Source: Alitta virens (Eukaryota > Annelida > Polychaeta > Phyllodocida > Nereididae). From it: a stretch of DNA of 64,000 nt. The stretch lies in NCBI GenBank assembly GCA_932294295.1, contig OW028576.1:45114247-45178246 (forward strand), read 5' to 3'. The position numbers were made by a program, and so were the translations under genes. Below are positions 12,082-23,400 of the stretch, piece after piece. Within the stretch, counting starts at the first letter, position 1, and the number at the start of each line of letters is the position of its first letter. The notes under the pieces were generated by a model. It had not been told where the DNA came from. It ran no database searches and was given only the letters and a program-made list of their open reading frames with translations.

Positions 12082-13045
12082 TGGTTTAATTGCATATATG
12101 TCAATTTATAGGACAAGATAACGAGCTCAGTGACATGTTAGGGAAGGGAATGAACTCAAATTTGTATAAATATAATTTTGAATCTATATAGTGTTGTTTT
12201 TAATGGTATATCCTTGCCTGCTATATTTTCTTGTACGAAAAAGCTACTTTATGATAAAGCATGTGGTTTTCAATTTTACATGTATTATATCATTTGTGAA
12301 TGAAAATATATTATCCATATCAATGATGATAATTAAATGTATTGGAAAATGCTTGAAAATAAGGCATGTGATTTTCATTTAATAACATTCATATTGTTCT
12401 AGATTATAAGCTATTCTGTATATTTTGGAAAATGCTTGGATGTTATAGCATGTGAATTTCATATAAAGCATGTGAGTTTCATTTATCAACAATATTGATA
12501 CTGTCATTGTACTGTTTTTATCATTGGCTGATATATTCTTGTTTTTAAATGTATGCATATATTGGAAATTGCTTCGACAGTGCAGCATGTGATTTTCATA
12601 CCTTAGATATATGAATGAATGAATTTCACCGAGATGTTGAGGCAAAAAAAGACCTATATGTAAAAAAAAAATATATATATATATAAAATAATAGTAAATA
12701 AATAATAATTAAATTTCTATGTTCTATTAAAATGTAATGCAACAACCGAAATCAGTTTATTCAATTCAGAGATAAGAAGAAATGAGGAGTAAAAATATAA
12801 TGCAACAGCAATATATAAATATAACAGCACCAATCAATATCACAGTCCTGTTTATTTATTTTTTATTATAATTTTTTTAAATGTTCTGGTCACTGAAAAT
12901 TAATTGCAATTGTAGGAGTGTGACACTCGAGAAGCAATTAAAACATCACACCTTGCAAAGAGTAACTTAAGAAAAAAGAAAGATGGAGAGCACAACAGAC
13001 ATTCATAGAATATGCCTATTAGAATAGGTCTATTTAAGTAGTCGG
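12082..13045. other. 3' UTR/intergenic, AT-rich with degenerate repeats
   Basis: Three spaced copies of a motif like 'ttggaaaatgcttg … gcatgtgattttcat' occur near 12337, 12425 and 12564. An (AT)n/A-rich tract lies near 12660-12690. The ZDHHC 3' UTR must start here, but several AATAAA-like signals prevent choosing its end. No gene is seen. Confidence 0.4.
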
Positions 13046-13836
13046 GTGAAGTTGGCTCCTCGAATCTGGCTCCCTAGCAGCTCCCTCACAGCTCCCTGAA
13101 AATGTGAAGTTGGCTCCCTGGCCCCAGCTCCCTCACAGCTCCCTCACAGTTCCCTGGGCCGGGGGCTAGTCAAAACTGCCTGCAGTTACCTGATACTAGT
13201 GCAGTTATTTGATCCCTGACGCCCTCGAAGGTCCTGGGCCTCCACGCGGCAAGGTTGGAAACACTTGGGGTGAAGTCCTCTATCCCCAGTGGCTAAAACA
13301 GGACAGTGTGCATTGCACAAGCTGCTCCAGCTATCCAACGCAGACAATTATTGATTTTTTGCATGCTTCTGGTTTCTACTACCAACTATAGATACTCAAT
13401 CTTACCCTAGAGAGCCTCTACATAGCCCACTCAGGTGCTGATGAGGCGTTAAACAATAACACTACCTACCTACCTATTTGATCCCTGACAATGAAGAAGG
13501 AAACAATGCTTAAAAATGGTCTAACGAGATAAGGTCTACGCTATTCTTTGCTCGAGTAACTGCAGACACCGGCACAGCTTTGCCTCCCATGTAATAAGTC
13601 AATGGAATTTAATGATAAGCAAGATGCTCTGTTGGCAGAAAACTGACTAACTTCATCAGGTGCAGCATATAATGTGAGGTGCAGCATATGCGAAGTTGGC
13701 TCCCTGGTTCCAGCTCCATTGCAGCTCCCTCACCACTCCCTGGCAGCACCCTGGGCCAAAGTGACATTTACTCAAATGTAATGAAAAGCAATGAAAATTG
13801 ATCTAAAGGGTGCTACGTTCAGGGAGCCAACTTCAC
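13046..13836. mobile_element. Inverted-repeat element 1 (GCTCCCT family), carrying a nested SINE
   Basis: It is bounded by 14-bp inverted termini GTGAAGTTGGCTCC (13046-13059) and its exact complement at 13823-13836. Inside are irregular 'agctccctcac/agctccctgg' repeats and 'taactgcagttacttgat' motifs shared with the next two elements. A SINE with perfect 15-bp target duplications is inserted at 13221-13474. There is no coding capacity, so it is best described as a MITE-like non-autonomous DNA element. Confidence 0.55.
13221..13474 (+). mobile_element. SINE-C copy with 15-bp target site duplication
   Basis: The 254-bp insert is flanked by identical 15-bp repeats (TATTTGATCCCTGAC) at 13206-13220 and 13475-13489. 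It ends with '…gatgaggcgttaaacaataa' followed by a (CTAC)n tail. A 239-bp copy with the same body lies at 49376-49614. The target duplications and tail show target-primed retroposition. No clear tRNA head is seen; the 3' end probably derives from a partner LINE. Confidence 0.8.
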
Positions 13837-13852
13837 AAGGTCCAGCATATAC

Positions 13853-14427
13853 GAAGTTGGCTCCCTGGTTCCAGCTCCCTGGCAGCTCCCTCACAGCTCC
13901 CTGAGAGCTCCCTGGACCGTATCGGACAAGTAACAATGGGGTAAAGCTGCATGGGGAATTGCATTCCTAATCCTAGTACATTTACCTGATCTCTGGCAAA
14001 ACATGATGTAGTGGGATGAGGTAACTGCAGTGACTTGATTAAAATACAAATTTTGCCAGGAATCAATACTTTGTTTTCCATACACAGCAAGATATCATTA
14101 TATTGCGTAGTATGATGAGTATGGCATGTATTGTTTCATGTTTAAAGTCTGATGAAAAAAGTTCTGAAATGAATATTTAATTTTTACCTACCTGTAACAC
14201 AGCCTTCAGGTGCCTTAGCTGACTGGTGTTGACATTTCCAGTAGGTATTGACCTCCGTAATACTGCTAGATTTGAAAGGTAACTGCAGTTACTTGATCAC
14301 TGTGCATCTTTGGCAAAAGAAGCAACTCAAAATAGTTTTAATTTATTTATTTAGGTGACATGCAAAATGTAATGAAAAGCAATATAAAAATTGATTTACA
14401 GGGTGCTCCGTTCAGGGAGCCAACTTC
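13853..14427. mobile_element. Inverted-repeat element 2 (GCTCCCT family)
   Basis: Termini GAAGTTGGCTCCCT at 13853-13866 and its exact complement at 14414-14427. The body is colinear with the element starting at 14446 (shared 'atcggacaagtaa', 'gctgcatggg', 'tctggcaaaacatgatgta' blocks), giving a tandem period of 593 bp. Only four GCTCCCT modules are present here. No coding content. Confidence 0.6.
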
Positions 14428-14445
14428 ACCAGGTCCAGCATATGC

Positions 14446-14930
14446 GAAGTTGGCTCCAAGGCTTCAGCTCCCTGGCTGCTCCCTGGCTGCTCCCTGGCTG
14501 CTCCCTGGCTGCTCCCTGGCTGCTCCCTGGCTGCTCCCTGGCTGCTCCCTGGCTGCTCCCTGGCTGCTCCCTGGCTGCTCCCTGGCTGCTCCCTGGCTGC
14601 TCCCTGGGCCATATCGGACAAGTAAAACTGGGGAAAAGCTGCATGGGTAATTGCATTCCTGATCCTAGAACATTTTCCTGATCTCTGGCAAAACATGATG
14701 TATTGGGATCAGGTAACTGCAGTGACCTTATCAAAATACAGATTTTGCCAGGGATCAATTACTAGACCCTAGTGCAGTTACTAGACCCTAGTGTAGTTTC
14801 CTGGTCAAAATATGTATCTGCTTGATTTGACAGGTAACTGCAGTAACTGCAGTAACTGCAGTAACTGCAGTTTCCTGATCACAGTGCAGGTTCCTAATTC
14901 ATGGAAATATAACTCAACAATTTTTAGCAA
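14446..14930. mobile_element. Inverted-repeat element 3, truncated, with expanded minisatellite
   Basis: Starts with GAAGTTGGCTCC, 593 bp after element 2, and follows it in order. Its GCTCCCT block has expanded to an 11-bp minisatellite (14467-14607). A shorter 'taactgcag' repeat lies at about 14835-14872. The right terminus is missing; a tRNA-derived SINE begins at about 14936. Confidence 0.55.
14467..14607 (+). repeat. 11-bp minisatellite GCTCCCTGGCT, about 13 copies
   Basis: Almost perfect 11-bp units. Because 11 is not a multiple of three, each frame on both strands stays open and reads an 11-residue repeat. The apparent reading frames here are therefore artefacts of the repeat. Confidence 0.95.
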
Positions 14931-14935
14931 AAGGG

Positions 14936-15121
14936 TTGGGGCCTAGCTCAGTGGTAGCGAGCTGGGCTGCCAACCACTGGGTCCCGGGTTCAATTCCCGG
15001 TTGAGCCTATGTTGGATGGCTGTTTCATCCTTCGTCTCATTGCCATGGTCCCTGCCTGTCCTAATTAGCCCATCAGGTGCCGAAATACAGAATGTAAAGC
15101 CCTAATCCACCCACCCACCAC
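14936..15121 (+). mobile_element. tRNA-derived SINE (family A), full length
   Basis: The head has a pol III A box (TAGCTCAGTGGTAG) and B box (GGGTTCAATTCCC) and resembles tRNA-Gly. A tRNA-unrelated body follows ('gttggatggctgtttcatcc', 'cctaattagcccatcagg') and the tail is a CCA/CCAC repeat. Copies also occur at 16423, 21497 (partial), 16983 and 56366 (reverse), and reversed inside every array unit. The acceptor stem does not pair as in a real tRNA, so this is a SINE and not a tRNA gene. Confidence 0.85.
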
Positions 15122-15572
15122 CGATGCATAGCACCGGTCTTTCTAATAACTCACACAAATTAAGCATCAAGGGATAAGGTAAAAAAAGGATCGGCAACGC
15201 CGTTGACACGCTTGTTCATTGACATTCACGAAAGTAGTACATCATGCAGCTGGTAGAATTCTCATCTCAAATTGTGAAATTTTGTCACATTGATATAGTC
15301 TTGGGGAAGAGAATACATCTGCACCAGTTTGCCAGTGAGTGGCTTCTTGCAATAAAGAAAATGTGCGTTGGAATCGCACTACTTAAAGTGCAGACGACGC
15401 GCGTAGACATTTCCCTCCCCGATTCTGGGTGAGCAGCAAATCGGTTATGAGAAAAGCTGGTGTTTCGCACCGGATTGTAGCACCACCTTTCGGAAAAAAC
15501 CGCGTTTACATGCTTCAGGTGGAACCTGTATGGCTGTAGTTTAAAACACCATGAGTTGTATTCTCATCGGTG

Positions 15573-15847
15573 CTGAATGGATGGGCTTCTTCATGATCTG
15601 AATGGATGGGCTTCTTCATGATCTGAATGGATGGGCTTCTTCATGATCTGAATGGGTGGGCTTCTTCATGATCTGAATGAGTGGGCTTCTTCATGATCTG
15701 AATGGGTGGGCTTTTTCATGATCTGAATGGATGGGCTTCTTCATGATCTGAATGGATGGGCTTCTTCATGATCTGAATGGATGGGCTTCTTCATGATCTG
15801 AATGGATGGGCTTCTTCATGATCTGAATGGATGGGCTTCTTCATGAT
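15573..15847 (+). repeat. 25-bp tandem repeat, exactly 11 copies
   Basis: The unit reads ctgaatggatgggcttcttc plus atgat. Eleven head-to-tail units occupy 275 bp; copies 4-6 carry single substitutions (gggtggg, gagtggg, ctttttc) and the others are identical. It lies inside the pol remnant, in codons following the SDHKPL motif on the minus strand. Confidence 0.97.
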
Positions 15848-16422
15848 TACCTACAACGGTTTATGATCGGACTCGATGATCACATCCCTTTTTCCATACA
15901 ATAGTTTGTAAAATCTTGTGCACGCAAACACAACAGCTAACATCTCCTTCTCGATCTGGGCATATCTCCCTTCAGCTTCTGTCAGTGCTCTGGAGGCATA
16001 TGCGTATGGTATTAAATAAGATCAATGGTGAAAAATTAGTGTTCAAATCGTTTGCACAGTTTGTCAAATGACTTCACTGATAGTAACAGATTAATTGTAT
16101 GAAATCACTTTTCTATTAAAAGGTTTTGTCAATGGAAACTAAGCCAATTGGACTGTTCCTGAATGTCTCAGCACAATTAAATTTTTTGGTGTTGTAACAA
16201 ATTTAAGGATAATACAAAATGTACATGGAGTGTGACAACTTATGTCCACTGCTGTAAATGTATACAATGTCATAGTTTCATAAACTACACAGGGATTTTC
16301 TCATTTTAGTTGCACTGGAATTGCTATCCGGGTTTAGCATATTAAGAACATGCCTAATAAACATCAGGCTCAAATGATTCAAATTTCAAGCTTTATTGGT
16401 TGAGTTCCTTTCCATGCCGGGT

Positions 16423-16612
16423 GGGGGCCTAGCTCAGTGGTAGCGCATTGGGCTTCCAACCACTGGGTCCCGGGTTCAATTCCCAGTTGAGCCTATGTTG
16501 GGTGGCTGTTTCATCCTTCGTCTCATTGCCATGGTCCCTACCTGTCCTAATTAGCCCATCAGATGCAGAAATACAGGACGTAAAGCCCTAATCCACCACC
16601 ACCACCACCACC
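16423..16612 (+). mobile_element. tRNA-derived SINE (family A), full length
   Basis: Same head (A box TAGCTCAGTGGTAG, B box GGGTTCAATTCCC), body and (CCA)n tail as the copy at 14936. It is inserted in the 1.2-kb segment that splits the gypsy pol remnant, so it postdates the decay of that element. Confidence 0.88.
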
Positions 16613-16982
16613 CTCTCCATGGGTTTTGAAGATTGAACCAGGTAAAGAAAAAGTATAACATAGAGATCATCAGTATAAACTGAAATCAATGGCTTATTTC
16701 TGTATGTATCACAGTGTATGTCAGCCCTATTTCAGCCCCTGAAAGTCACTATATAATGGCTACTGACATGCTGTAAGCAACTGAATGTTATAAACTATCA
16801 TGATAGTTATGGCTGAATCTGTCTTGTGGACAAACAGGGTTGGCTCCACTGTCCCATCTGCAAATCTCTGGGCATCTTCACCATCATCATACAATTCAAT
16901 TCCCATATTTTTCGTAACATTCTAACTTTGACCATTCTTCGTTGAAGTGTTTCAGGACCAAAAACTTATTGTTTGATCAAGG

Positions 16983-17046
16983 TGGGTGGATGGATTAGAG
17001 CTTTACCTCCTGTAGTTCTGTACCTGATGGGCTAATAGGACTCATT
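16983..17046 (-). mobile_element. SINE family A, 3' fragment
   Basis: 'ggtgggtggatggattagag … cctgatgggctaatagga' is the reverse complement of the tail and body end of the family A SINE. The head is absent (5' truncated). Confidence 0.65.
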
Positions 17047-17345
17047 AATACCAATTTTATTCACAATCTCAGTTCAGCATGAAACTTACATTTCAAGATT
17101 CCTGGATCTAGTTTTTTCATCATTAAACTTTCTATAATTAATTTTTTTTCTGATGAGAAAGGGCCATCTTGGCTCTTAGGGCCCGGGGACATGGCCCCGC
17201 TGGCCCCTATGTAAATCCGGCACTGGCCACAACTCCATTGTCTTGGAGGACGGCTGCTCCAAGACCCTTCATCGACGCATCTACGGTGACCGTGATGGGC
17301 TTCGTAACAGCGAAGTACTTCAACACAGTCCCTTGCCCAAATCTA

Positions 17346-19080
17346 CCCCCCATCCAACATTTTATGATACTATTTGTAACATTTTGTCTAGTTTCAGAAT
17401 CTCTATGATGCCAAGCTGAAACCTAGAGCATGATTAATTTTGCATTATATAACACAAGGTTTTAGTGACGTAAATAGGCGATTTTACCAAAAACGATGTT
17501 GTCATCACTTTGTAAATGGCCACCACTGATCTTTATTAAATTAACAAAGTGACTTACCAAATTAAAGCCAGTATGTTTATCTTTACATTAGTGGTAATAT
17601 CATACTTGTATCATGTTTCTGATGGATGTTACTGGGAATAACAGACATATATATTTAATCGTCCAAAACGATCAAATAAAGCAAGGTAATATAAGTTCAT
17701 TGTGGGACACTACAAAGCTCCCAAATGTTTAAATTGTTACAAATACATTGTATTAATCATTTGCTTTCATTTGATACCCATATCTCCACCTAGCCTAAAA
17801 TTGTATACAATAAATATACTCATGGATGTCCCAGCAAATTGGCAAATGTGCTTCTTTCCAACCATTGAGGTCTGGAATCTTAGGATTCTAAGGAAGAACA
17901 TTCTTCAAAACTAATGTTTGACGATTTACTCTTTGAATGTGCAGTTTGAGTGCATCTTCCGTGGGTGGCAACTGCTGTTATTGTAATGATTTTTGGGAGA
18001 ACAAAATATACAAGGTGTCTTCAATGACTTACTTTTTGTCTTTGGTTCAGTACAAATACAAGGTGAACCTCCCACACAATTTGAGAACTTCAGCATTTAC
18101 AGGAAATGAATCATCAAGTGATCCTTTGCATTGGATTAAGTTGCTCAGTTTCAGCAATGACTTCAAGTCCAATTTTGTTAATGAAGTTCTGGGTGTCTTG
18201 CACTGAGTTTCTTTGCGGAGTCAAGTAAAAGACCCTACCCATGGGGTAAATGTTTAACATGGTGTGGACTCCAAGCAGCCATATCATCTCATCATTACGT
18301 CTGCTACTGACAACTTGTCATATTCAGCTGGCTAAGCTTCAGACCCCAGTACTATTGAGACAAAAATGAAATAAACTAAAAATATATATATGCAGAAGCG
18401 CATTTATTGCCTTAATCAAAAACCCAGAGTTACATTAATATTAGAAGACCATTGACTTTGTTAACAGTGTTAACAATGAGAGCAGATTTATTATTAGAAT
18501 CATTTGTTAGTAAAATGATTAAATTAGATAGATTTTCATTGTCATCTCCATTGGTTTCTATCAATTGTGTCTGTGCAAACTTTCAGGAGTCTGTCGACAG
18601 TCGTCCTTCATTATTTGCACATCTGAAAGACAAATTGCAAATCTGTGTTTGTTACAGGCTTAAACAATTTGAAAGTTTTAGATTTTAATACTAATTTGAT
18701 ACTTTTAATTATTGATTTAAATGACTGAAAGACATCAGTTAAGGATATAAAGTAGGCATCGATTAAGGATCAGCTTTCTTTCTACAATATATGAGAAACA
18801 CCTGGTGCACCACGGTGCCACCACACCCTCTGTAAAATCTACCAATTGAGGGTGTGTCGGAAACCTAAAAAAGGCGATGGCATCATCAAACATTTATATC
18901 AAAGCATTTAACACTTTTTTTCACATGTAGGGAAAAACTGGGCTATTTAGTGTTAATGCTTGGCTGATGTTCAGTTGAAAGTAAATGGTTGATCTCACAT
19001 AGCCGTAAAGTGACGGAAAATACGTGTTTGATACGTAGACCCTAAGTTGATGCATTGACCAAGGACTCTTGACAAGTAAA
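17346..19080. other. No gene seen; one SINE tail fragment
   Basis: AT-rich sequence with no convincing exons on either strand. At about 18195-18385 a segment (ggagtcaagtaaaagaccctaccc … catctcatcattacgtctgc … gctggctaagct … gagac) matches the 3' half of the SINE-B family that begins each array unit. Confidence 0.45.
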
Positions 19081-19520
19081 GGGGCCTGGCTAGGCGCTGA
19101 CGTATGGCTATGTATGCATTGGCGTATGTGACGGATGATTCACGGATATCCTACAGATGGTATGTGTCTTACGTATGGAGGAACGATGTATATGACGTAC
19201 GCTCTGCAGAATATGGTCCACATTACGCATCGTATAATCCGCCGTATGATCCAAGTGTCAGATGTGAAAATGGGAGCTAAGAAAAGATGCAAAATCATAA
19301 GAAATCGCCATAAATCTTGGCGCAACCACATACAATATGAGGTAGTTGCCGTTCGATTGTCAAAATCGTAGACTATTCTGTTGTCTTCCGTAGATATTAA
19401 TATTAGTTCGCTTACGTAGAAACTGCTGCAGGATGATTCCATCAGCCACGTATGCCTGATGGAAGCCAATGTAAGATTTGCATAAGGTTTGACGTATGCC
19501 ATGTTTGATCCACCGACTGC
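19081..19520. other. CpG/ACGT-rich patch of unknown nature
   Basis: Unusual density of 'acgta', 'cgtatg' and 'gacgta' words in a CpG-poor region. The 25.4-25.9 kb patch in the CUB gene has the same word composition. No open frame with recognisable similarity; a 130-codon minus-strand frame crosses it but has no exon features. It may be an old element that escaped methylation-driven CpG loss or inserted recently. Confidence 0.35.
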
Positions 19521-19999
19521 GGCATGATCCAAGTATTAACCGCGTTAAAATCTTTCTGTCCCATTCCAGCTTGGTTTCATGGAATTTTCATGGTGGAACA
19601 GTAAAATTATCAAGGAAAGGCGAAGTAAACCCACGTCAAGTATTCCCACATAAACCCACTGAACTCTTTATGTGGCCGATACGGTGCTGTAAGTTGACAT
19701 TTCTGGCTATGGGAAATCCCCACCTAAGCCCTGCAATATTGGAGGTGTCTTAAAAAATTGGATGACGCTTTCAAAACTTGGAGCCTTTTTTTGGAGGATG
19801 CCTTGAAAACTTGGAGGACACTGCTAAAGTGGACCTATGGCATGTTATTTGATAGGTAGCTACATAAGTAGCATTCCATAATGAAAAAAAAATAACTTTT
19901 GGCAATGGTGGCTGCCACAGGTCTGTCTTCAAATAACTGGGTAGATTCTATGTGGACAACATACTGTGTAAACGAGAACCAAGACATATTATCGACACA

Positions 20000-20305
20000 A
20001 CAGATGATCTGATTGGTAGGGGATCTTAAACAGATGATCTGATTGGATGTTGATCTCTGACATATGATTGGATAGTTATCTGATCTGATTGACTGGTGAT
20101 CTCAAACCGATAATATAATTGGTTGGTGATCTCTAACAAATGATCTGATTGGATGGTGATCTGATCTGATTGGATGGTGATCTCTAGCAGATAATCTGAT
20201 TGGCTGATCTCTTTTTATGATCTGATTCATGATCATATTGACCGGTGATCTCTTACAGATGATCTGATTGGCTGATAATCCTGAACAGACGAGCTAATTG
20301 GCTTG
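20000..20305. repeat. Degenerate minisatellite (gatctgattgg…)
   Basis: About ten imperfect copies of a roughly 20-40-bp module containing 'gatgatctgattgg' and 'tggtgatctc'. It lies just beyond the last coding exon of the CUB gene, in its 3' region. Confidence 0.75.
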
Positions 20306-20416
20306 TGCCAACAAGAAAGCAAGGTTTGATATTGTGTCAGTACAGTCACTCAAAAAAATGGAAGACATACGTTATGTAGAGAACAGATTGGTTATTTTAA
20401 GGTCGCAACACAAAGC

Positions 20417-20434
20417 ACTTACTTCCATAGTAAA
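20417..20434 (-). promoter_or_regulatory. Splice donor just after the CUB gene stop codon
   Basis: Twelve bases after the TGA there is a perfect donor (ATGGAA|GTAAGT, GT at 20422-20421). This suggests that the 3' UTR is spliced, or that an alternative form exists. No AATAAA was found in the next few hundred bases on the minus strand, which fits a UTR continuing in another exon at lower coordinates. Confidence 0.4.
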
Positions 20435-23400
20435 TCAGATCTCTTCATAATCAGCCTCAAACCGAGATCCGATATACAGTTCATTGGAAAAGAATTCGAG
20501 GAACATATTTCTACCAGAGCTGACGAGTTCTGTCACATTTCTTCCTACTACTGCATAGCAGTACTGTTGCATAGCATGATAAGTAGCAGTGTTGCTGTCG
20601 AACACATCAAGGGCCGTATCCATGCAATGGTTGGATCTGAATCCTGGCCTGTCTCCAAGATGACTGTACCACATTGTAAACTTCACTCTCTGAAAACAAA
20701 GGATTTCGATAAGGATGAGGATGGCGTACCCCATTATCCCAACACAAGATCATCTCACGCCTCCGTTGGGCGGCCTTGCTAGAGCTGGTTAATTCATACT
20801 TTACTGATTGATCACAAAGAACTGTGAAGCACCCAATTAAAAGAGAGTATAAAAAATTGAAATTTAACCTGAAAGCCTGGAACATTGCTATAATTGGTTG
20901 GTTTAATTATTGACGCTTAGCATTTGCCACCAGAGGGGTACTGTATAAAGCATGGCAATGTCATGAAATCTGGCAAGGGTTGTGCTTGCCCTAGACACTG
21001 ATCTGTTCACCTAAGCACCCTTAAATAATGGACTATTTATATATGTGTGTTGATTACTATTAATCATAATATAGCTCTAATTATTGAATTATTTTAACTT
21101 GATCAATGAATTTTTTTTTTTAGCATTTATTATTTTTGTCATGCTATCAATTTGATATTTTGCTGTCAATAAAATAATCTATATATTTATGTATTTATTC
21201 AAGTTATCTGTAAATCACCCCATTTCATCATATAAATCTCATATTTATGCATCTATAATATATGTGGTCAATAAACAATAATGCCATAAAGATACCTTTC
21301 CCTCAGATGCAGTGATTCTCCATCTGCAAAACCGATTGTTTAGAATGTGGGTTATGTCATCAGTTGGAAATGTGATGGTTCCTGACCCAGACAATTCCAC
21401 CACAGAATCAGGACAAACTTGGTCTGAAAAACAAGCAAAAATAACCTGTCAAAAAACATCTTAATCAAAGTCAATGAAAAAAAGATGTAACTACTTGGGC
21501 CCGGGTTCGATTCCCAGCCGAGCCTGAGTTGGCTGGCTGTTTCATCAATCATCTCATTGGTAATTAGCCCATCAGGTGCAGACATCCAGGATGTAAAGCC
21601 CTAATCCATCCACCCACCACCACTTGTAAGTCATGAGCCTCCTTGTGGCAAAGCTGGTAATACTGAGTGAAGACCCCAAAATGTCAGTGGCAAAAACAGG
21701 GCTCTGCACAATGCACCCTCTAGGAATACCACTCTGGCTTAAGGCTATTGTTGTATTGTATTGTATTGTATATACTTACTTCCTGGTGTCGACACAATGC
21801 TGAACTCAACTTGAAATTTACCCACATTGTTTGTGAAAAGCAGTTCTACTTGGTTTGTGGTTGATCTGAAAGACAGAACAAGGTTAGGTCACAGAGCACC
21901 TTTAGAATCAGAGAAGTCGCTCAAATCCTGGCAGTTGGATGCTTGCTAAGTTGGTCCCCTCCTCTGCACAAGTGCAAAGGAGTTGGTTCTGGCCACCGTT
22001 ATCACGTGACTATGTGTCAGGATTTTGACATTTTGCTGATTGGTGGATTCTGGCTGCATGTCTCTGATTGGCTGATTCCAATTATGGGGGGCACATTCAA
22101 ATCAGCCAATCAGGGAGTGCGATGCAATGACCAATCATAGCTTTGCCTACTTCTGCCAATCATGATACTACCTCAAAGGTTTTTCATGCATGTTGAGGCT
22201 TTTTGTCTCCACCAAGCACAAAAGAACCGCCGAAGAGGTATTTCAGTTGAAAGGTTCTTCAGAAGTTTTTTCTCAGCTTCAGTCTAGAAGCATTGAGAAG
22301 GAGTGAGAGTCGGGCTCTAGTTACCCACACAGAAAGCAGCCATGCTAACCATAACACCATGGATGCCATCACTCCTGGTGGTGGTTCAAGGATAAGAATA
22401 AAGCAGAAGTTCTAATCAATGGACTAAGATTCTTTTCAAAGCAAATGGTGCTAGATGCTGGCCATTGCTGGGGAAGGACGCACCCTGTTAACAATAGATA
22501 AATGACATCACAAACAGAGAGTTATCCTCAATAATTGATTTGATTCTATTTTAGAATAATGACTGACCTTCTTAGTCTGTCTTGAGCAGGCAATTGATTA
22601 GTCTTTCCACACAGCCTTTGTCCCAAGTTTGCATAGGACTGAGTTAATTTAACAAACGCCCTAGTTCCAGCAGAGACACATGCATTGATGTGTTTGTAGT
22701 CCAAGTCCAAAGTCCTGATGTTGAGTTCAATAAAATTCAATTCCACGAACTGCAGTGATACATAAATAATTCACTGTCTTCAATTAATCAATAGAAAGAG
22801 CTTTATCATACATAAATAACTATTGTCTTCAATTAATCAATAAAAAGAGCTTTATCATACATAAATAACTATTGTCTTCAATTAATCAATAGAAAGAGCT
22901 TTATCATACATAAATAACTGTTGTCTTCAATTAATCAATAGAAAGAGCTTTATCATACATAAATAACTATTGTCTTCAATTAATCAATAGAAAGAGCTTA
23001 ATCATACATAAATACCCAGGTGGGCACTAAAGTGCTCTCCTGGTCTGGCCAAACATAATATGTACATTTCTGATTATTTATTTCTTATTAATATAACATT
23101 ATGTTTGTCCAAATATATGAATTGTATATGAAGTATGCATTGTGCAATAAGCAGCAAATAAAAGTGTCTTGAGTCTTAATAAATTTTTACAAATGGATGA
23201 CTCCTGACCAAAGGTAAAGAGATTATATGTATTTTGACTTTTTTATTATATTTTATTTATTTACTGCTTATTGTTGTTCCTTGTAATTTGCTGCTTTTGT
23301 TTATTTTATTTGGTCAAATAAATTCTCTCTCTCTCCACTGAAACATTTTGCTACACTTCACTTATCTCATCTTATTTTATCTTATCTGTGGTGTGATAAA

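Larger units (their letters stand above)
15470..17345 (-). mobile_element. Ty3/gypsy pol remnant (RNase H region), broken
   Basis: Two minus-strand blocks read as the RNase H region of a Ty3/gypsy polymerase. About 17225-17345 gives KPITVTVDASMKGLGAAVLQ (the VTVDAS start of RNase H). About 15850-16012 gives YAYASRALTEAEGRYAQIEK, followed by a motif ending SDHKPL. Between them lies about 1.2 kb of unrelated sequence including a SINE. Directly downstream of SDHKPL a 25-bp tandem repeat replaces the reading frame, and a further short similar stretch (HSAPMRIQLM) follows at about 15525-15575. No LTRs, integrase or gag are visible. It is a decayed, interrupted fragment with no function expected. 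Confidence 0.75.

Noticed and set aside
14360..14758. Several overlapping frames with an 11-residue repeat (PGCSLAAPWLL and complements)
   Set aside because: They are produced by the 11-bp minisatellite, which stays open in every frame.
14936..15010. tRNA-Gly-like sequence as a functional tRNA gene
   Set aside because: The A and B boxes are present but the acceptor stem does not pair, and the same head with the same downstream body occurs at several sites. It is a SINE.
19140..19532. 130-codon minus-strand frame
   Set aside because: There are no exon signals or recognisable similarity, and it lies in a compositionally biased patch of unknown repeats.
22757..23012. Regularly spaced repeats as a CRISPR array
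   Set aside because: The units are head-to-tail without variable spacers, and the genome is eukaryotic. The same applies to 15573-15847 and 32205-33190.
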